DNA from: a candidate division KSB3 bacterium
GTDB lineage: Bacteria; Moduliflexota; Moduliflexia; Moduliflexales; Moduliflexaceae
Direction: 5' to 3'
DNA: 45,994 nucleotides
NCBI GenBank assembly: GCA_002748425.1
Contig: PDSJ01000034.1
Coordinates: 1 to 45,994 of the forward strand
Shown here: positions 35,490 through 45,276 of the stretch, piece by piece
Layout: each line of letters opens with the position of its first letter
Position numbering within the stretch: position 1 is the stretch's first letter
Position numbers and translations under genes: made by a program
Notes under the pieces: model-generated
Told to the model about the DNA's origin: nothing
Database searches by the model: none
What the model saw: the letters and a program-made list of their open reading frames with translations, nothing else

Positions 35490-36221
35490 TCAGAACCAGG
35501 GGTCGGACACAGCCCGACGGAGCCTTACACTGTCGATAACAGCATTGTTGCGATGCCTCAGTAAGAAAAGTACAACGTCGGAAATATTCTCCGGCTGCAT
35601 CAGGTCTTCAAACTTCAGATCCGGACGCACGCCGGCGACCATATCAGTTGCCACCCCGCCCGGCAACAGCGTGTGAACGCGGATATTATCGGCCTGTACT
35701 TCCTGCGCCAATACTTTAGTCATGCCCATCAAGGCATGTTTCGAAGCTGTGTACGCGCCTTGCATGACATAGGCTTTTTCTGCCAACACTGACAACACTT
35801 GAATAATCGTCCCCTCCCCTGAGGCCTTCAGATATGGGAACGCGGCTTTGCACAGCAGAAACGGTGCTCGGGCGTTTACGCTCATGACCCGATCCCATTC
35901 TTCAAGTGAGGTTTCCACTAAAGAACGGCTGAGGACAATTCCGGCATTATTGATCAGAATATCAAGTCTGCCATAGTTCTGCATCGTGCATGCAACAATT
36001 CGCTGCGGACTGTCCGGATCAAGCAGGTCCGCTGCGATCGTCAGCGCCTGTCCTCCGGCAGCCTCGATCTCTTCCCGTACCTCGTTCAGCCGTTCTTCCG
36101 AACGAGCGACAAGCACTACGGTCACGCCTTCGGCAGCAAGCGACAGCGCAATCGATTTGCCGATTCCCCGGCTTGCACCGCTAATAACGGCCACTTTATC
36201 TTCTAATGTCTGTGTTTTCAT
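35490..36221 (-). CDS. Short-chain dehydrogenase/reductase (FabG-like)
   Basis: 243 residues, classical SDR. The nucleotide-binding motif SGASRGIGKS is at residues 14-23, NNAG at 91-94, and the catalytic Ser144, Tyr157 and Lys161 (QGAYTASKHAL) are in place. LVARSEERLNEV suggests NADP(H) preference. A GAAGGGG site precedes the ATG. It resembles FabG or 3-oxoacyl reductases as well as general alcohol dehydrogenases; substrate cannot be fixed. Divergent from the gene at 36602. It could supply ketoreduction to the megasynthase in trans, but that is only a possibility. Confidence 0.88.
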   Translation of the reverse strand: MKTQTLEDKVAVISGASRGIGKSIALSLAAEGVTVVLVARSEERLNEVREEIEAAGGQALTIAADLLDPDSPQRIVACTMQNYGRLDILINNAGIVLSRSLVETSLEEWDRVMSVNARAPFLLCKAAFPYLKASGEGTIIQVLSVLAEKAYVMQGAYTASKHALMGMTKVLAQEVQADNIRVHTLLPGGVATDMVAGVRPDLKFEDLMQPENISDVVLFLLRHRNNAVIDSVRLRRAVSDPWF

Positions 36222-36601
36222 AGATCCCCTTCAGCTGTTAGAACAGTTGTCTCCAAGCTCTTATGTCGCGATTCCTGATATTCCTTCTCCTGCACGACGT
36301 CTCTCGTCTGTGACAACACAATCGATTATGAGGAGTTGCAGTTCGGAAAACCGAGACGTCGCGCAATGGCATCCAAACACTTGGATAAAGAATTACGAGA
36401 ATTTTAGCAAGAAATTCTTGACCGGAAAGTCCTTTCAGCAGTAGTTTCCTGAAACAGGATGATTTCAGCCGGTCCCGACTTGAGATTCCTCGTCAGCGAG
36501 GGACACGGCAAGTCAGTTTCAAGACTTTATACTATAAAGATTACATGCGGAGCGTCTCCGACATGTAAGATCGGTACCGGTATCATTGGTGGAGTGATTT
36601 T
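36222..36601. promoter_or_regulatory. Divergent intergenic region with leader hairpins
   Basis: 380 bases between the divergent SDR and nitronate-monooxygenase genes. CTGTTAGAACAG (36235-36246) is a perfect 12-bp dyad next to the SDR start. CCTCG/CGAGG form a small hairpin near 36488-36501. At 36541-36568 TTACATGCGGAG pairs with CTCCGACATGTAA (one bulge, 3-base loop), just downstream of an AT-rich TATACTATAAA, suggesting a structured 5' leader for the gene at 36602. No coding sequence recognised. Confidence 0.5.
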
Positions 36602-37678
36602 ATGACATTACCAGCCTTAAAAATAGGCGATTTCATCGCAAAAGTCCCGATTGTCCAGGGAGGAATGGGAATCGGAATTTCATTATCAGGGCTTGCATCG
36701 GCAGTGGCGAACGAAGGGGGAATCGGGGTGATCGCAGCAGCCATGATCGGGATTCATGAGCCTGGAATTTTTAAAGATCCTGAAAAAACCAACGCCGACG
36801 TCTTGCGGCGCGAGATTCGCACAGCCAAAGAAAACAGCGATGGTGTACTCGGCGTCAACATCATGGTGGCGTTAAGCGATTTTTCAAACCTGGTAAAAGT
36901 GGCAATTAAAGAAAAAATCGACATCATTTTCTCCGGAGCCGGTCTGCCTCTGGATTTGCCTCAATATCTGGGAGAGGGCGTCAGGACAAAACTGGTTCCG
37001 ATCGTGTCTTCGGGACGGGCAGCGTCGATCCTCTGTAAAAAGTGGATGTCAAGATTCAGCTATCTGCCGGATGCGTTTGTCGTAGAAGGCCCGATGGCAG
37101 GAGGGCATCTGGGCATTAAAGTAACACAGCTTGACAACCCGAAGAGCGCGTTAGAGCATATTGTACCGCAAGTGATCGAGGCGGTCAAACCGTATATCGA
37201 CACATACAAAAAACACATTCCGATCATTGCGGGTGGAGGCATCTACACTGGCGAAGATATTTACAAATTCATCAAAATGGGCGTTGACGGCGTTCAGATG
37301 GGGACCCGTTTTGTCGCAACAGACGAATGTGATGCTGATCTGGCATTTAAACAGGCCTATATCGACGCCAAAGAAGAAGATGTGGTAATTATTAAAAGTC
37401 CTGTAGGGCTTCCGGGCCAGGCGATCCGAAATGAATTTCTGGATGAGGTCGATTCAGGCAAAAAAACCGTATTCAAATGCCCTTACCGCTGCATTAGCAC
37501 ATGTGATTACAAAAAAGCCCCCTACTGCATCGGCAGCGCACTGGCAAATGCCAAGAAAGGCAAGCTCAGACACGGCTTTGCCTTTGCCGGAAAGAACGCG
37601 TATCGGGTGGACAAAATCATGCCGGTGAAAATGCTTATCAATTTGCTGCGAGAGCAATACGCCGCCTGTTGTCCCTAA
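36602..37678 (+). CDS. Nitronate monooxygenase / FabK-like FMN enzyme
   Basis: 358 residues, a TIM-barrel flavoprotein of the 2-nitropropane dioxygenase family: IVQGGMGIGISLSGLASAVA at the N-terminus, VEGPMAGGHLG, and the phosphate-binding IIAGGGIYTGEDI with VQMGTRFVAT. The C-terminal portion has a Cys cluster (CPYRCISTCDYKKAPYC) typical of a subgroup found in anaerobes. Family members oxidise nitronates, reduce enoyl-ACP (FabK) or, as PfaD, act as the enoyl reductase of PUFA synthases. GGAG precedes the ATG by 8 bases. The 57-base gap to ligA suggests cotranscription. Which activity applies here is not decided by sequence; PfaD proteins are longer. Confidence 0.85.
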   Translation: MTLPALKIGDFIAKVPIVQGGMGIGISLSGLASAVANEGGIGVIAAAMIGIHEPGIFKDPEKTNADVLRREIRTAKENSDGVLGVNIMVALSDFSNLVKVAIKEKIDIIFSGAGLPLDLPQYLGEGVRTKLVPIVSSGRAASILCKKWMSRFSYLPDAFVVEGPMAGGHLGIKVTQLDNPKSALEHIVPQVIEAVKPYIDTYKKHIPIIAGGGIYTGEDIYKFIKMGVDGVQMGTRFVATDECDADLAFKQAYIDAKEEDVVIIKSPVGLPGQAIRNEFLDEVDSGKKTVFKCPYRCISTCDYKKAPYCIGSALANAKKGKLRHGFAFAGKNAYRVDKIMPVKMLINLLREQYAACCP

Positions 37679-39787
<2,109 letters not shown>

Positions 39788-39946
39788 CTGCCCCTCTCCG
39801 GGGCGCTCTCTCCGGAACGAGAATGGCAGAAGCCTGATGAGACATATTAGGAACCGAATTGGTTGTGTTTCAGAACGTTTCACGTCTCGGGAAGCTCTCG
39901 CTAACGTCAGGTGTTCCTGAAAACACAACCCTCGAACAACTCAATT

Positions 39947-40801
39947 ATGCCCAAAAAATTTTATGGCTTACTTCAAGGAAAAAAAGGGGTCATTTTCGGC
40001 CCGTTAAACGAAAGCTCGCTGGCCTGGCAGATCGCCTTGCAAATTTTCGCTGAAGGCGGACGTTTTGTTTTGACAAATGCGCCGATCGCCTTGCGTTTCG
40101 GGAAGATCAAAGAACTTTCAACAGCCTGCGATAATGCGCCGGTGATTCCGGCTGACGCCATGAAGGACGATGACATGGAGAAGCTTTTCAACGCGGCTCA
40201 GGAGCAGTTTGGAGGGATCGACTTTATCGTTCATTCCGTTGGACGTTCCGAGAATATCCAGAAAAAAGTGCCTTATGATCAACTGCGTTATGACTTCTAT
40301 TTCAGAACCTTGAATATTTCGGCCATTTCCCTGCATCGGGCAATCCACTTTGCACTGCCCTGTCTCAATACCGGAGCCAGCATTGTGTCCCTGAGTTACA
40401 TCGGCGCACAACGGGTCTTCTCGGAATATAACGATATGGGCGATGCCAAAGCCCTGCTCGAATCGATTACCCGCAGTTTCGGAGCAGTACTCGGGAAACG
40501 GGGGATTCGGGTGAACACCGTGTCTCAAAGCCCGACAAAAACGACAGCCGGCAAAGGGATTTCCGGATTTAACGCTATGTACGAACTGGCCGACCAGCTT
40601 GCACCACTCGGCAACGCGAATGCCGAAGAATGTGCGGAGTACATCGTGACCCTGCTCTCTGATCTGACCCGCAAGGTGACGATGCAAAACCTCTATCACG
40701 ACGGCGGCTTCAGTCACATGGGTATGAACGACACGCTGATGGAAACGCTCGTGAAGAGCCTGGGGGGAAATTCTGAAAAAGAATCCACAAAAGCACATTA
40801 G
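39947..40801 (+). CDS. fabI: Enoyl-ACP reductase, FabI-like
   Basis: 284 residues read from ATG 39947 (MPKKFYGLLQGKKGVIFG); no strong Shine-Dalgarno is visible. FabI-type SDR: glycine-rich GVIFGPLNESSLAWQIA, and Tyr151 (LSYIGAQR), Tyr161 and Lys168 (YNDMGDAKALLE) with exactly the 10- and 7-residue spacing of E. coli FabI. It catalyses the last, NAD(P)H-dependent reduction of each fatty-acid elongation cycle. It lies 160 bases after ligA on the same strand. A FabK-like gene is nearby (36602), so two enoyl-reductase-type genes coexist. Confidence 0.85.
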   Translation: MPKKFYGLLQGKKGVIFGPLNESSLAWQIALQIFAEGGRFVLTNAPIALRFGKIKELSTACDNAPVIPADAMKDDDMEKLFNAAQEQFGGIDFIVHSVGRSENIQKKVPYDQLRYDFYFRTLNISAISLHRAIHFALPCLNTGASIVSLSYIGAQRVFSEYNDMGDAKALLESITRSFGAVLGKRGIRVNTVSQSPTKTTAGKGISGFNAMYELADQLAPLGNANAEECAEYIVTLLSDLTRKVTMQNLYHDGGFSHMGMNDTLMETLVKSLGGNSEKESTKAH

Positions 40802-40979
40802 AATGCCACCCGCCCCGGAAGAAGGTCTGGAGACCTTGAAAATTCATATCAGAGATTAAGAACAAAGAAATATACAAGTCTGATAAGTCGTTTAAGCGCT
40901 TGGTGTATCCATGATTGACGCGTTTTTAGTGCATTTTTTTGTTCATAAATCTTGACAATTTACGAAAATTGATGCTTTT

Positions 40980-41008
40980 TATATAGTGTTGCATCATCAT
41001 TTTGTCAA
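40980..41008 (-). promoter_or_regulatory. Minus-strand promoter facing fabI
   Basis: On the minus strand TTGACA (41003-41008), exact 17-base spacer, TATATA (40980-40985). Transcription would run left into the 3' end of fabI, where no minus-strand gene is seen. It is embedded in an inverted repeat (TCTTGACAA 40950-40958, TTGTCAAGA 41002-41010) so that plus- and minus-strand -35 elements face each other; a plus-strand TATAGT is at 40982-40987. Confidence 0.55.
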
Positions 41009-41011
41009 GAT

Positions 41012-41060
41012 AAGGCTGAGTGCAGTGACGAGCGAAATGAGTCCACTTGCACTCAGCCTT
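41012..41060. promoter_or_regulatory. 16-bp leader hairpin upstream of the roadblock-like gene
   Basis: AAGGCTGAGTGCAGTG (41012-41027) pairs with CACTTGCACTCAGCCTT (41044-41060) with a single bulged T, loop about 16 bases. It ends 28 bases before the ATG at 41089 and has no U tract, so it looks like a structured 5' leader, RNA-binding site or dyad operator. Confidence 0.6.
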
Positions 41061-41088
41061 AAAATTTTCATCAAAAGGAAGCAGAAAG

Positions 41089-41445
41089 ATGCCTAGAATT
41101 AACCTTGGCCCATTGGAAGAGATTGAAGGTTTTCAAGCAGGATCACTTGTCGACGTCAACAGCGGTCTTGTCTTGGCGAGTGTTGGCAGTGGAATTGATA
41201 TTGAACTTTTTTCGGCAGAAGCCGCAGAGGTATATAAAAAAGTTAATATTGCGGAAGAACTTGGTCTCGATGAAGAAGCTGAGGATATTCTTATGACCTT
41301 CAGCTCCAGCTATTATCTCATTCGTCCTCTTCAAGGGCATAAAAGTGAGTACTTTATCTTTATAGATCTTGAGCGCGAAAAGGCCAATCTTGCAATGGCT
41401 CGGCATGATCTGAAAAAATTTGAAGAATCTCTGAATTTTTCATAA
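41089..41445 (+). CDS. Roadblock/LC7-like small protein
   Basis: 118 residues from ATG 41089, with AAGGAAG 9 bases upstream. The pattern EIEGFQAGSLVDVNSGLVLA, SVGSGIDIELFSAEAAEVYK and the later YYLIRPLQGHKSEYFIFIDL matches roadblock/LC7 (MglB-type) domains, dimeric regulators of small GTPases in polarity and motility, although conservation is modest. No MglA-like GTPase is adjacent. Preceded by the overlapping face-to-face promoters and a long leader hairpin, suggesting tight control. Confidence 0.6.
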   Translation: MPRINLGPLEEIEGFQAGSLVDVNSGLVLASVGSGIDIELFSAEAAEVYKKVNIAEELGLDEEAEDILMTFSSSYYLIRPLQGHKSEYFIFIDLEREKANLAMARHDLKKFEESLNFS

Positions 41446-41928
41446 AAGGCTTCTAAGCTGTTCCCAGAGTTTTCTATTTTTTCCCGTTGTAAGGAGATAA
41501 GAGTCAGAGAAAAAGCGTCTCTTCCTTTAGTAAATGTGTTCGTAGCTTTTCAGGCAGGAGTTCCTGAGAAGCTATGGTTCCACAAAGCAAAAATCTTCGG
41601 CCAACTTCCCAGATTTATTGAACGCCGGAATTAATTACCCATCATACTTCTTTCTCTGTCTCTAAAAAAACAACTCTATTTTCATACCGTGTGATTGACT
41701 ACGTTGATGCCAATATTGACGATAATTTTTCTCTTAAAACGTTGTCTGAACGGCATGTTTCTCGCAATATCATTTTCATCGAGGGAATTCATATTGTCGA
41801 TATATGTATTCCAGTAAAGCCATTATACGCTTAGCAGTTAACAGACCACATCCAAGAGCAAAGGGTGTGACCTTACATTATTTGCAATGGAACGAACCCA
41901 AAAAGAGATCGCGCAGAGGAGTATTTTT
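41446..41928. other. Gene-free stretch with hairpin and AraC remnant
   Basis: TAGCTTTTCAGG (41543-41554) and CCTGAGAAGCTA (41563-41574) form a 12-bp stem with one G-U pair and an 8-base loop, without a U tract. Further right lies a short AraC-type HTH remnant (listed separately). The rest is AT-rich and shows no gene. Confidence 0.5.
41691..41834 (+). pseudogene. AraC-family HTH remnant
   Basis: The frame reads VIDYVDANIDDNFSLKTLSE then RHVSRNIIF and stops at TAG (41832-41834). This matches the first helix-turn-helix of AraC/XylS regulators (I-x-Y-I-x-x-N, S-L-x-x-L-A, V-S-R), with the rest of the domain lost. It sits just before a GyrI-like effector-binding gene, a domain commonly fused to AraC HTHs, so it may be the broken half of such a regulator. 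Confidence 0.45.
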
Positions 41929-42552
41929 ATGAAGTATGAATGGCGGAAAGAAGAAAAACATATCTACTTGCCCCCTCAAAAACCAGTGCTGGTCGATGTT
42001 CCTCAATGTAAATATTTCACAATCCGTGGCAGTGGAAATCCAAACAGTCCATTTTTTGCTGAATGCGTCGAAGCCTTGTATGCTGTTTCATATGCCATAC
42101 GAATGTCCCACAAAAAAGGTCTTCAACCTGAAAATTTCTACGAATATACGGTCTATCCGTTAGAAGGAGTTTGGGATCTATCAGAACATGCCAAGAAATC
42201 TTTTGAAGGCATCGTCAACAAAGATGAACTTGTGTTTACGCTGATGATACGGCAGCCACACTTTGTGTCAACTGAATTCGCAGAAATCGCAAAAGCATGG
42301 GCAAAAAAGAAAACGCCCAATCCCCATATTCAGGAAATGTCATTTTGCGAAATAACAGACGGAAAATGTCTACAGATGATGCATCTTGGGAGTTATGACA
42401 ACGAAGAGGAATCATTTGCAATAATGAATGATTTTGCCACGAAAAATCAGCTAACACGAAGATCAATGCAACATAAGGAAATCTATATTTCAGATCCAAG
42501 AAAAGTCGCAGCGGAAAAACTAAAAACTGTGTTACGTTTTAAAGTTGAGTAA
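41929..42552 (+). CDS. GyrI-like small-molecule-binding protein
   Basis: 207 residues from ATG 41929, preceded by AGAGGAG at 7 bases. The sequence YFTIRGSGNPNSPFFAECVE, LYAVSYAIRM and LQMMHLGSYDNEEESFAIM is typical of the GyrI-like effector-binding fold (PF06445), here a stand-alone protein of two SHS2-like halves. Relatives bind amphipathic small molecules or hydrolyse them, or form the sensor part of AraC/MerR regulators. No DNA-binding domain is attached, but an AraC HTH remnant precedes it. It lies directly before an attC-like palindrome. Confidence 0.82.
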   Translation: MKYEWRKEEKHIYLPPQKPVLVDVPQCKYFTIRGSGNPNSPFFAECVEALYAVSYAIRMSHKKGLQPENFYEYTVYPLEGVWDLSEHAKKSFEGIVNKDELVFTLMIRQPHFVSTEFAEIAKAWAKKKTPNPHIQEMSFCEITDGKCLQMMHLGSYDNEEESFAIMNDFATKNQLTRRSMQHKEIYISDPRKVAAEKLKTVLRFKVE

Positions 42553-42561
42553 GTACATATC

Positions 42562-42617
42562 ACATAACACGTCGTGTCACCGGACGGCTGAAACCGCCGG
42601 TGAACCCTGCGTTCTGT
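42562..42617 (+). other. attC-like palindrome 1
   Basis: ACATAAC (42562-42568, R'' position) and GTTCTGT (42611-42617, R' position) are near-complementary. Inside, TCACCGG and CCGGTGA (L boxes) pair, a single unpaired A follows the left L box, then CGG/CCG and a 6-base loop CTGAAA. The R-spacer-L-loop-L-spacer-R layout, with 5-6-base spacers and an extrahelical base, is that of integron attC sites, though GTTCTGT departs from the GTTRRRY consensus. It starts 9 bases after the GyrI-like stop and ends 6 bases before the next ATG. A plain hairpin terminator is the alternative. Confidence 0.45.
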
Positions 42618-42623
42618 GTATCA

Positions 42624-42953
42624 ATGAAAATCTTGCATATTCTCAAAAGACATAAATGGAATTCGGCTGTCATTTGCATTTTACTCATCTTGCTAATCTC
42701 GGCAATGTTCCATCGTCTTCAAGCATATGTGCCTGGGCAACATTATACCCAAAGCGTATTGATAGCCCTTGAAATCTTGTCTGCAATTTCAATAAGTTGA
42801 ATGACACTTGGAAATGTGATCCTGCTTTTCAAATATCTTCTCGTAAAACAATGGAAAAGATTAGTGGTGACAGGCGCCATCATAGTTGTGTCCATAATTG
42901 TATTGGCGGCTGCGATGGATATTGATGCACCTACGTTACTCTATATGACCTGA
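42624..42953 (+). pseudogene. Small membrane protein with in-frame TGA
   Basis: From ATG 42624 a frame gives MKILHILKRHKWNSAVICIL plus further hydrophobic sequence, stops at TGA 42798-42800, and continues in the same frame with ATG 42801 (MTLGNVILLFKYLL, LVVTGAIIVVSIIVLAAAM) to a second stop at 42951-42953. Together about 109 codons, two membrane segments. It may be one gene broken by a nonsense mutation or two adjacent small genes. It fits exactly between two attC-like palindromes. Confidence 0.45.
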
Positions 42954-42957
42954 ACAC

Positions 42958-43024
42958 ATATAACAACTGGCTGTAAAAGGCTGGTCCACTTCGTGCCCAG
43001 CAGCTCTGAGCCGGAGCATTATAT
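42958..43024 (+). other. attC-like palindrome 2
   Basis: ATATAAC (42958-42964) and ATTATAT (43018-43024) form the ends of an imperfect 67-base palindrome. Inner TGGCT/AGCCG and GCTGG/CCAGC stems surround a CAC-TTC-GTG terminal stem-loop, similar to classical attC sites. The right end has ATT where attC needs GTT, so it may be decayed. It begins 4 bases after the stop of the small membrane ORF, in the same relative position as palindrome 1. Confidence 0.4.
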
Positions 43025-43080
43025 CACACTTCAGGACAAGTCATAGCCGTATGGCCGAATATTCACGATGAAAAGGATCA

Positions 43081-43584
43081 ATGAATAGTTCTCAGATGAA
43101 ATTTTCCGCAACATTAGGTTCAACAGAACGTATTATTAGCTATGTTGTTGCCATAGGAGTTGGTATTGGACTTCCATTATTTCTTGGCACTCTTTTTTAT
43201 TTCATTTTTGCAACTCCTCTTTCTTTATTATTAGCAATACCATTTTTCATCAGTATTTTGATCGCATATCTTTATGCCCCGAAAGAATATCTCATTGCGA
43301 ATGAGAAGATGCATATTTACAGAAAAATTGGACAGACAACAGGTCTTCCAATTGACCAAATTGAAAAAATACATTTTCCTGCGACAACTCCTCCGGGATT
43401 TACTGCTGGCTTATTGTCTGTCGCCGGAGTATTTGGCACATTTGGGATCTCATGGAATAAATCTTGGGGAGTCTATAAAGAATATGTAACGAACCACGTT
43501 AACAGAGTCGAATTGATAACTAAAATTGGACTGAAGCCCCTCGAAGGAAATGAAAAACACGATGCAAAACCAGTCTCCTCTTAA
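43081..43584 (+). CDS. Membrane protein with PH-like domain
   Basis: 167 residues. Two hydrophobic segments near 20-65 (IISYVVAIGVGIGLPLFLG, LLLAIPFFISILIAYLY) are followed by KEYLIANEKMHIYRKIGQTT and LPIDQIEKIHFPATTP, the strand pattern of bacterial PH (bPH) domains found behind two membrane helices. No clear ribosome-binding site. The last 35 bases overlap the next gene, suggesting coupling. Function unknown. Confidence 0.65.
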   Translation: MNSSQMKFSATLGSTERIISYVVAIGVGIGLPLFLGTLFYFIFATPLSLLLAIPFFISILIAYLYAPKEYLIANEKMHIYRKIGQTTGLPIDQIEKIHFPATTPPGFTAGLLSVAGVFGTFGISWNKSWGVYKEYVTNHVNRVELITKIGLKPLEGNEKHDAKPVSS

Positions 43585-43906
43585 AATATTATTCATTCTG
43601 AGTGCGTCTTATATATTATTAATATCACCAAGCTTAATTTGGGAAGAATATCTGGATACTCCTATTGCTTTAATGATAGTAATACCGTATGTCTCAATTT
43701 ACATATTTCATACTTTAGGAATACCAGGACTTCTCCAAAACAATGGCTTATGCGGTTGGGGCTGGTGTGCACCAACATTGTTTGGGTGGAGCTTTCTTAT
43801 TGTATTTTGGCTATCGGTTTTATGGGTTATATCCTGGGCGTTATCAACGCTTATAAGCAAGTTATATATTAAAAGAACTCATGAAAAAAATCAGACGAAG
43901 TTCTAA
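43550..43906 (+). CDS. Small hydrophobic membrane protein
   Basis: 118 residues from ATG 43550; ATG 43562 is an alternative with better spacing to AAGGAA. Three or four membrane segments (LKILFILSASYILLISPSLI, IALMIVIPYVSIYIF, FGWSFLIVFWLSVLWVISWA) and a basic C-terminus. Overlaps the PH-like gene and is probably coexpressed with it. No family recognised. Confidence 0.6.
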   Translation: MKNTMQNQSPLKILFILSASYILLISPSLIWEEYLDTPIALMIVIPYVSIYIFHTLGIPGLLQNNGLCGWGWCAPTLFGWSFLIVFWLSVLWVISWALSTLISKLYIKRTHEKNQTKF

Positions 43907-43918
43907 AGCTCTACTCCG

Positions 43919-43987
43919 TCAGTTTTGCGAACTGCGGTCTCAAGATTTTGAGGCTCACCCTTGTCGGGATTTATCACTCCTGACAAG
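43919..43987. repeat. Three consecutive short hairpins
   Basis: CAGTT/AACTG (43919-43933), CTCAA/TTGAG (43939-43952) and CTTGTCGGGA/TCCTGACAAG (43960-43969 with 43978-43987, one G-U pair) follow one another directly after the small membrane gene. They may end transcription or be a rearranged recombination site; no T run is present. Confidence 0.4.
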
Positions 43988-44257
43988 CCCGTCGAATCAG
44001 ACAGTAATATCGATCTCGGACTCGTGCAAGCTCAGATATTTATGCCAAATGGTAAAATTATGGATTTCTGGTTTGGAGTTCTCACTCCAACAAAAGAAAT
44101 GATTTCCGACTTCTATAAAGAACTGGACAAAAGCCATCAAGACGTTTTCCCTATGCGCTTTGAAGTAATTGAAAATCTTAGTACAGGTATTTCCTCTGGT
44201 TCAATCCACGGCTTTTGTTCAAGTGGAGAAAATGATGAAATCAAACTACATTTATGA
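43961..44257 (+). CDS. Hypothetical protein, possibly N-terminally truncated
   Basis: A frame open from 43952, with TTG 43961 as the only early start, giving about 98 residues: IDLGLVQAQIFMPNGKIMDF, WFGVLTPTKEMISDFYKELD and FEVIENLSTGISSGSIHGFC. The composition is protein-like, but no ATG or ribosome-binding site fits, so it may be the 3' part of an older gene cut at the hairpin cluster. No family recognised. Confidence 0.4.
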   Translation: MSGFITPDKPVESDSNIDLGLVQAQIFMPNGKIMDFWFGVLTPTKEMISDFYKELDKSHQDVFPMRFEVIENLSTGISSGSIHGFCSSGENDEIKLHL

Positions 44258-44291
44258 ACGTTAACCACAATGCGATAAAAATAATTAAGAT

Positions 44292-45251
44292 ATGACAACA
44301 GTGTATTCAGGCAAGGAGTTCTGGAAAAACTATATGATTAATTGCTTTGGTGACGAATTAATCAGAAAATGGGAGAAATACGTTGAAATAAAACAAATAG
44401 ATTCTGTTCAAGGTAAAATTCATATTGAGATCTATAGAAATAGTGATAGAGAAAAAGCAACTATTATTTTTACTCATGGAATTGCCGGATATGCAAGAGT
44501 CTTATTGCCATTTTTAATTGCGTTATTTGAAAAAGGGTATAATATTATTGCACCCGATTTAGAGGGATATGGATATAATGACAGATTAAAAGGTGATTTT
44601 ACCTGGAATATTCATTTGCAGAATCTAAAAGACACCGTTGACTACGCAAGAACAATTTTTAAAGGCAAAATATTTTTAGGAGGGGCAAGTATGGGTGGAC
44701 CTTTAGCCTATGCGACAGATGTGAGGTATCATTGTGCAGATGGACTAATTTGTTGGTGTCTATGGGATATTGCAGATAGAGAGTTTATGAATAAAGAAAC
44801 AAATATACAACGATTTACTTATCCAATGATACCGCTTCTTAAATTTTTCTCACTGCATTTTGGGAAATTACGATTAAAGACTTATTCTTTTATTTCCTAT
44901 GATACGTTAACGGATAATCATGAATGTAATAATTTGCTAAAACGCGATCCTCAAGCAGGAACTTTGATTAGTTTAAGAGGGGCAGTGAGTTTGCTTACTC
45001 AATCAAAACCCGATAAAAATTACGATGAATATGAGAAACCTGTATTAGTGTGTCAACCGGAGGAAGATAAAATGATACCGAGTTATTATACGAAAAAGAC
45101 ATTTAAAAAAATTAAATCTACTAAAAAAGAATATTGTTGTTTTGATGGAGCACATTTCCCAACAGATAAAGCGACTTATAAAAAATGGAGCGACAGTGTT
45201 GACAGATTTATAAAAGGAAACGAAGATAAACCTCATGTGGCTGACATTTGA
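44292..45251 (+). CDS. Alpha/beta hydrolase, lysophospholipase-like
   Basis: 319 residues, much more AT-rich than the left part of the window. Alpha/beta-hydrolase features: oxyanion region IIFTHGIAGYARVLLPFL, APDLEGYGYND, nucleophile elbow GGASMGGPLAYA, acid candidate in VCQPEEDKMIP, and His in DGAHFPTD. No signal peptide; probably a cytoplasmic esterase or lipase. Base composition and surroundings suggest horizontal acquisition. Substrate unknown. Confidence 0.82.
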   Translation: MTTVYSGKEFWKNYMINCFGDELIRKWEKYVEIKQIDSVQGKIHIEIYRNSDREKATIIFTHGIAGYARVLLPFLIALFEKGYNIIAPDLEGYGYNDRLKGDFTWNIHLQNLKDTVDYARTIFKGKIFLGGASMGGPLAYATDVRYHCADGLICWCLWDIADREFMNKETNIQRFTYPMIPLLKFFSLHFGKLRLKTYSFISYDTLTDNHECNNLLKRDPQAGTLISLRGAVSLLTQSKPDKNYDEYEKPVLVCQPEEDKMIPSYYTKKTFKKIKSTKKEYCCFDGAHFPTDKATYKKWSDSVDRFIKGNEDKPHVADI

Positions 45252-45276
45252 AATTGATCACATAAATTGATTTTAA

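Noticed and set aside
41543..41574. 12-bp hairpin as an attC site
   Set aside because: No flanking AAC/GTT end boxes; it is a simple stem-loop.
43881..44102. Plus-strand frame overlapping the hairpin cluster
   Set aside because: Low-complexity, serine/arginine-rich product in a different frame from the more protein-like 43961-44257 sequence.
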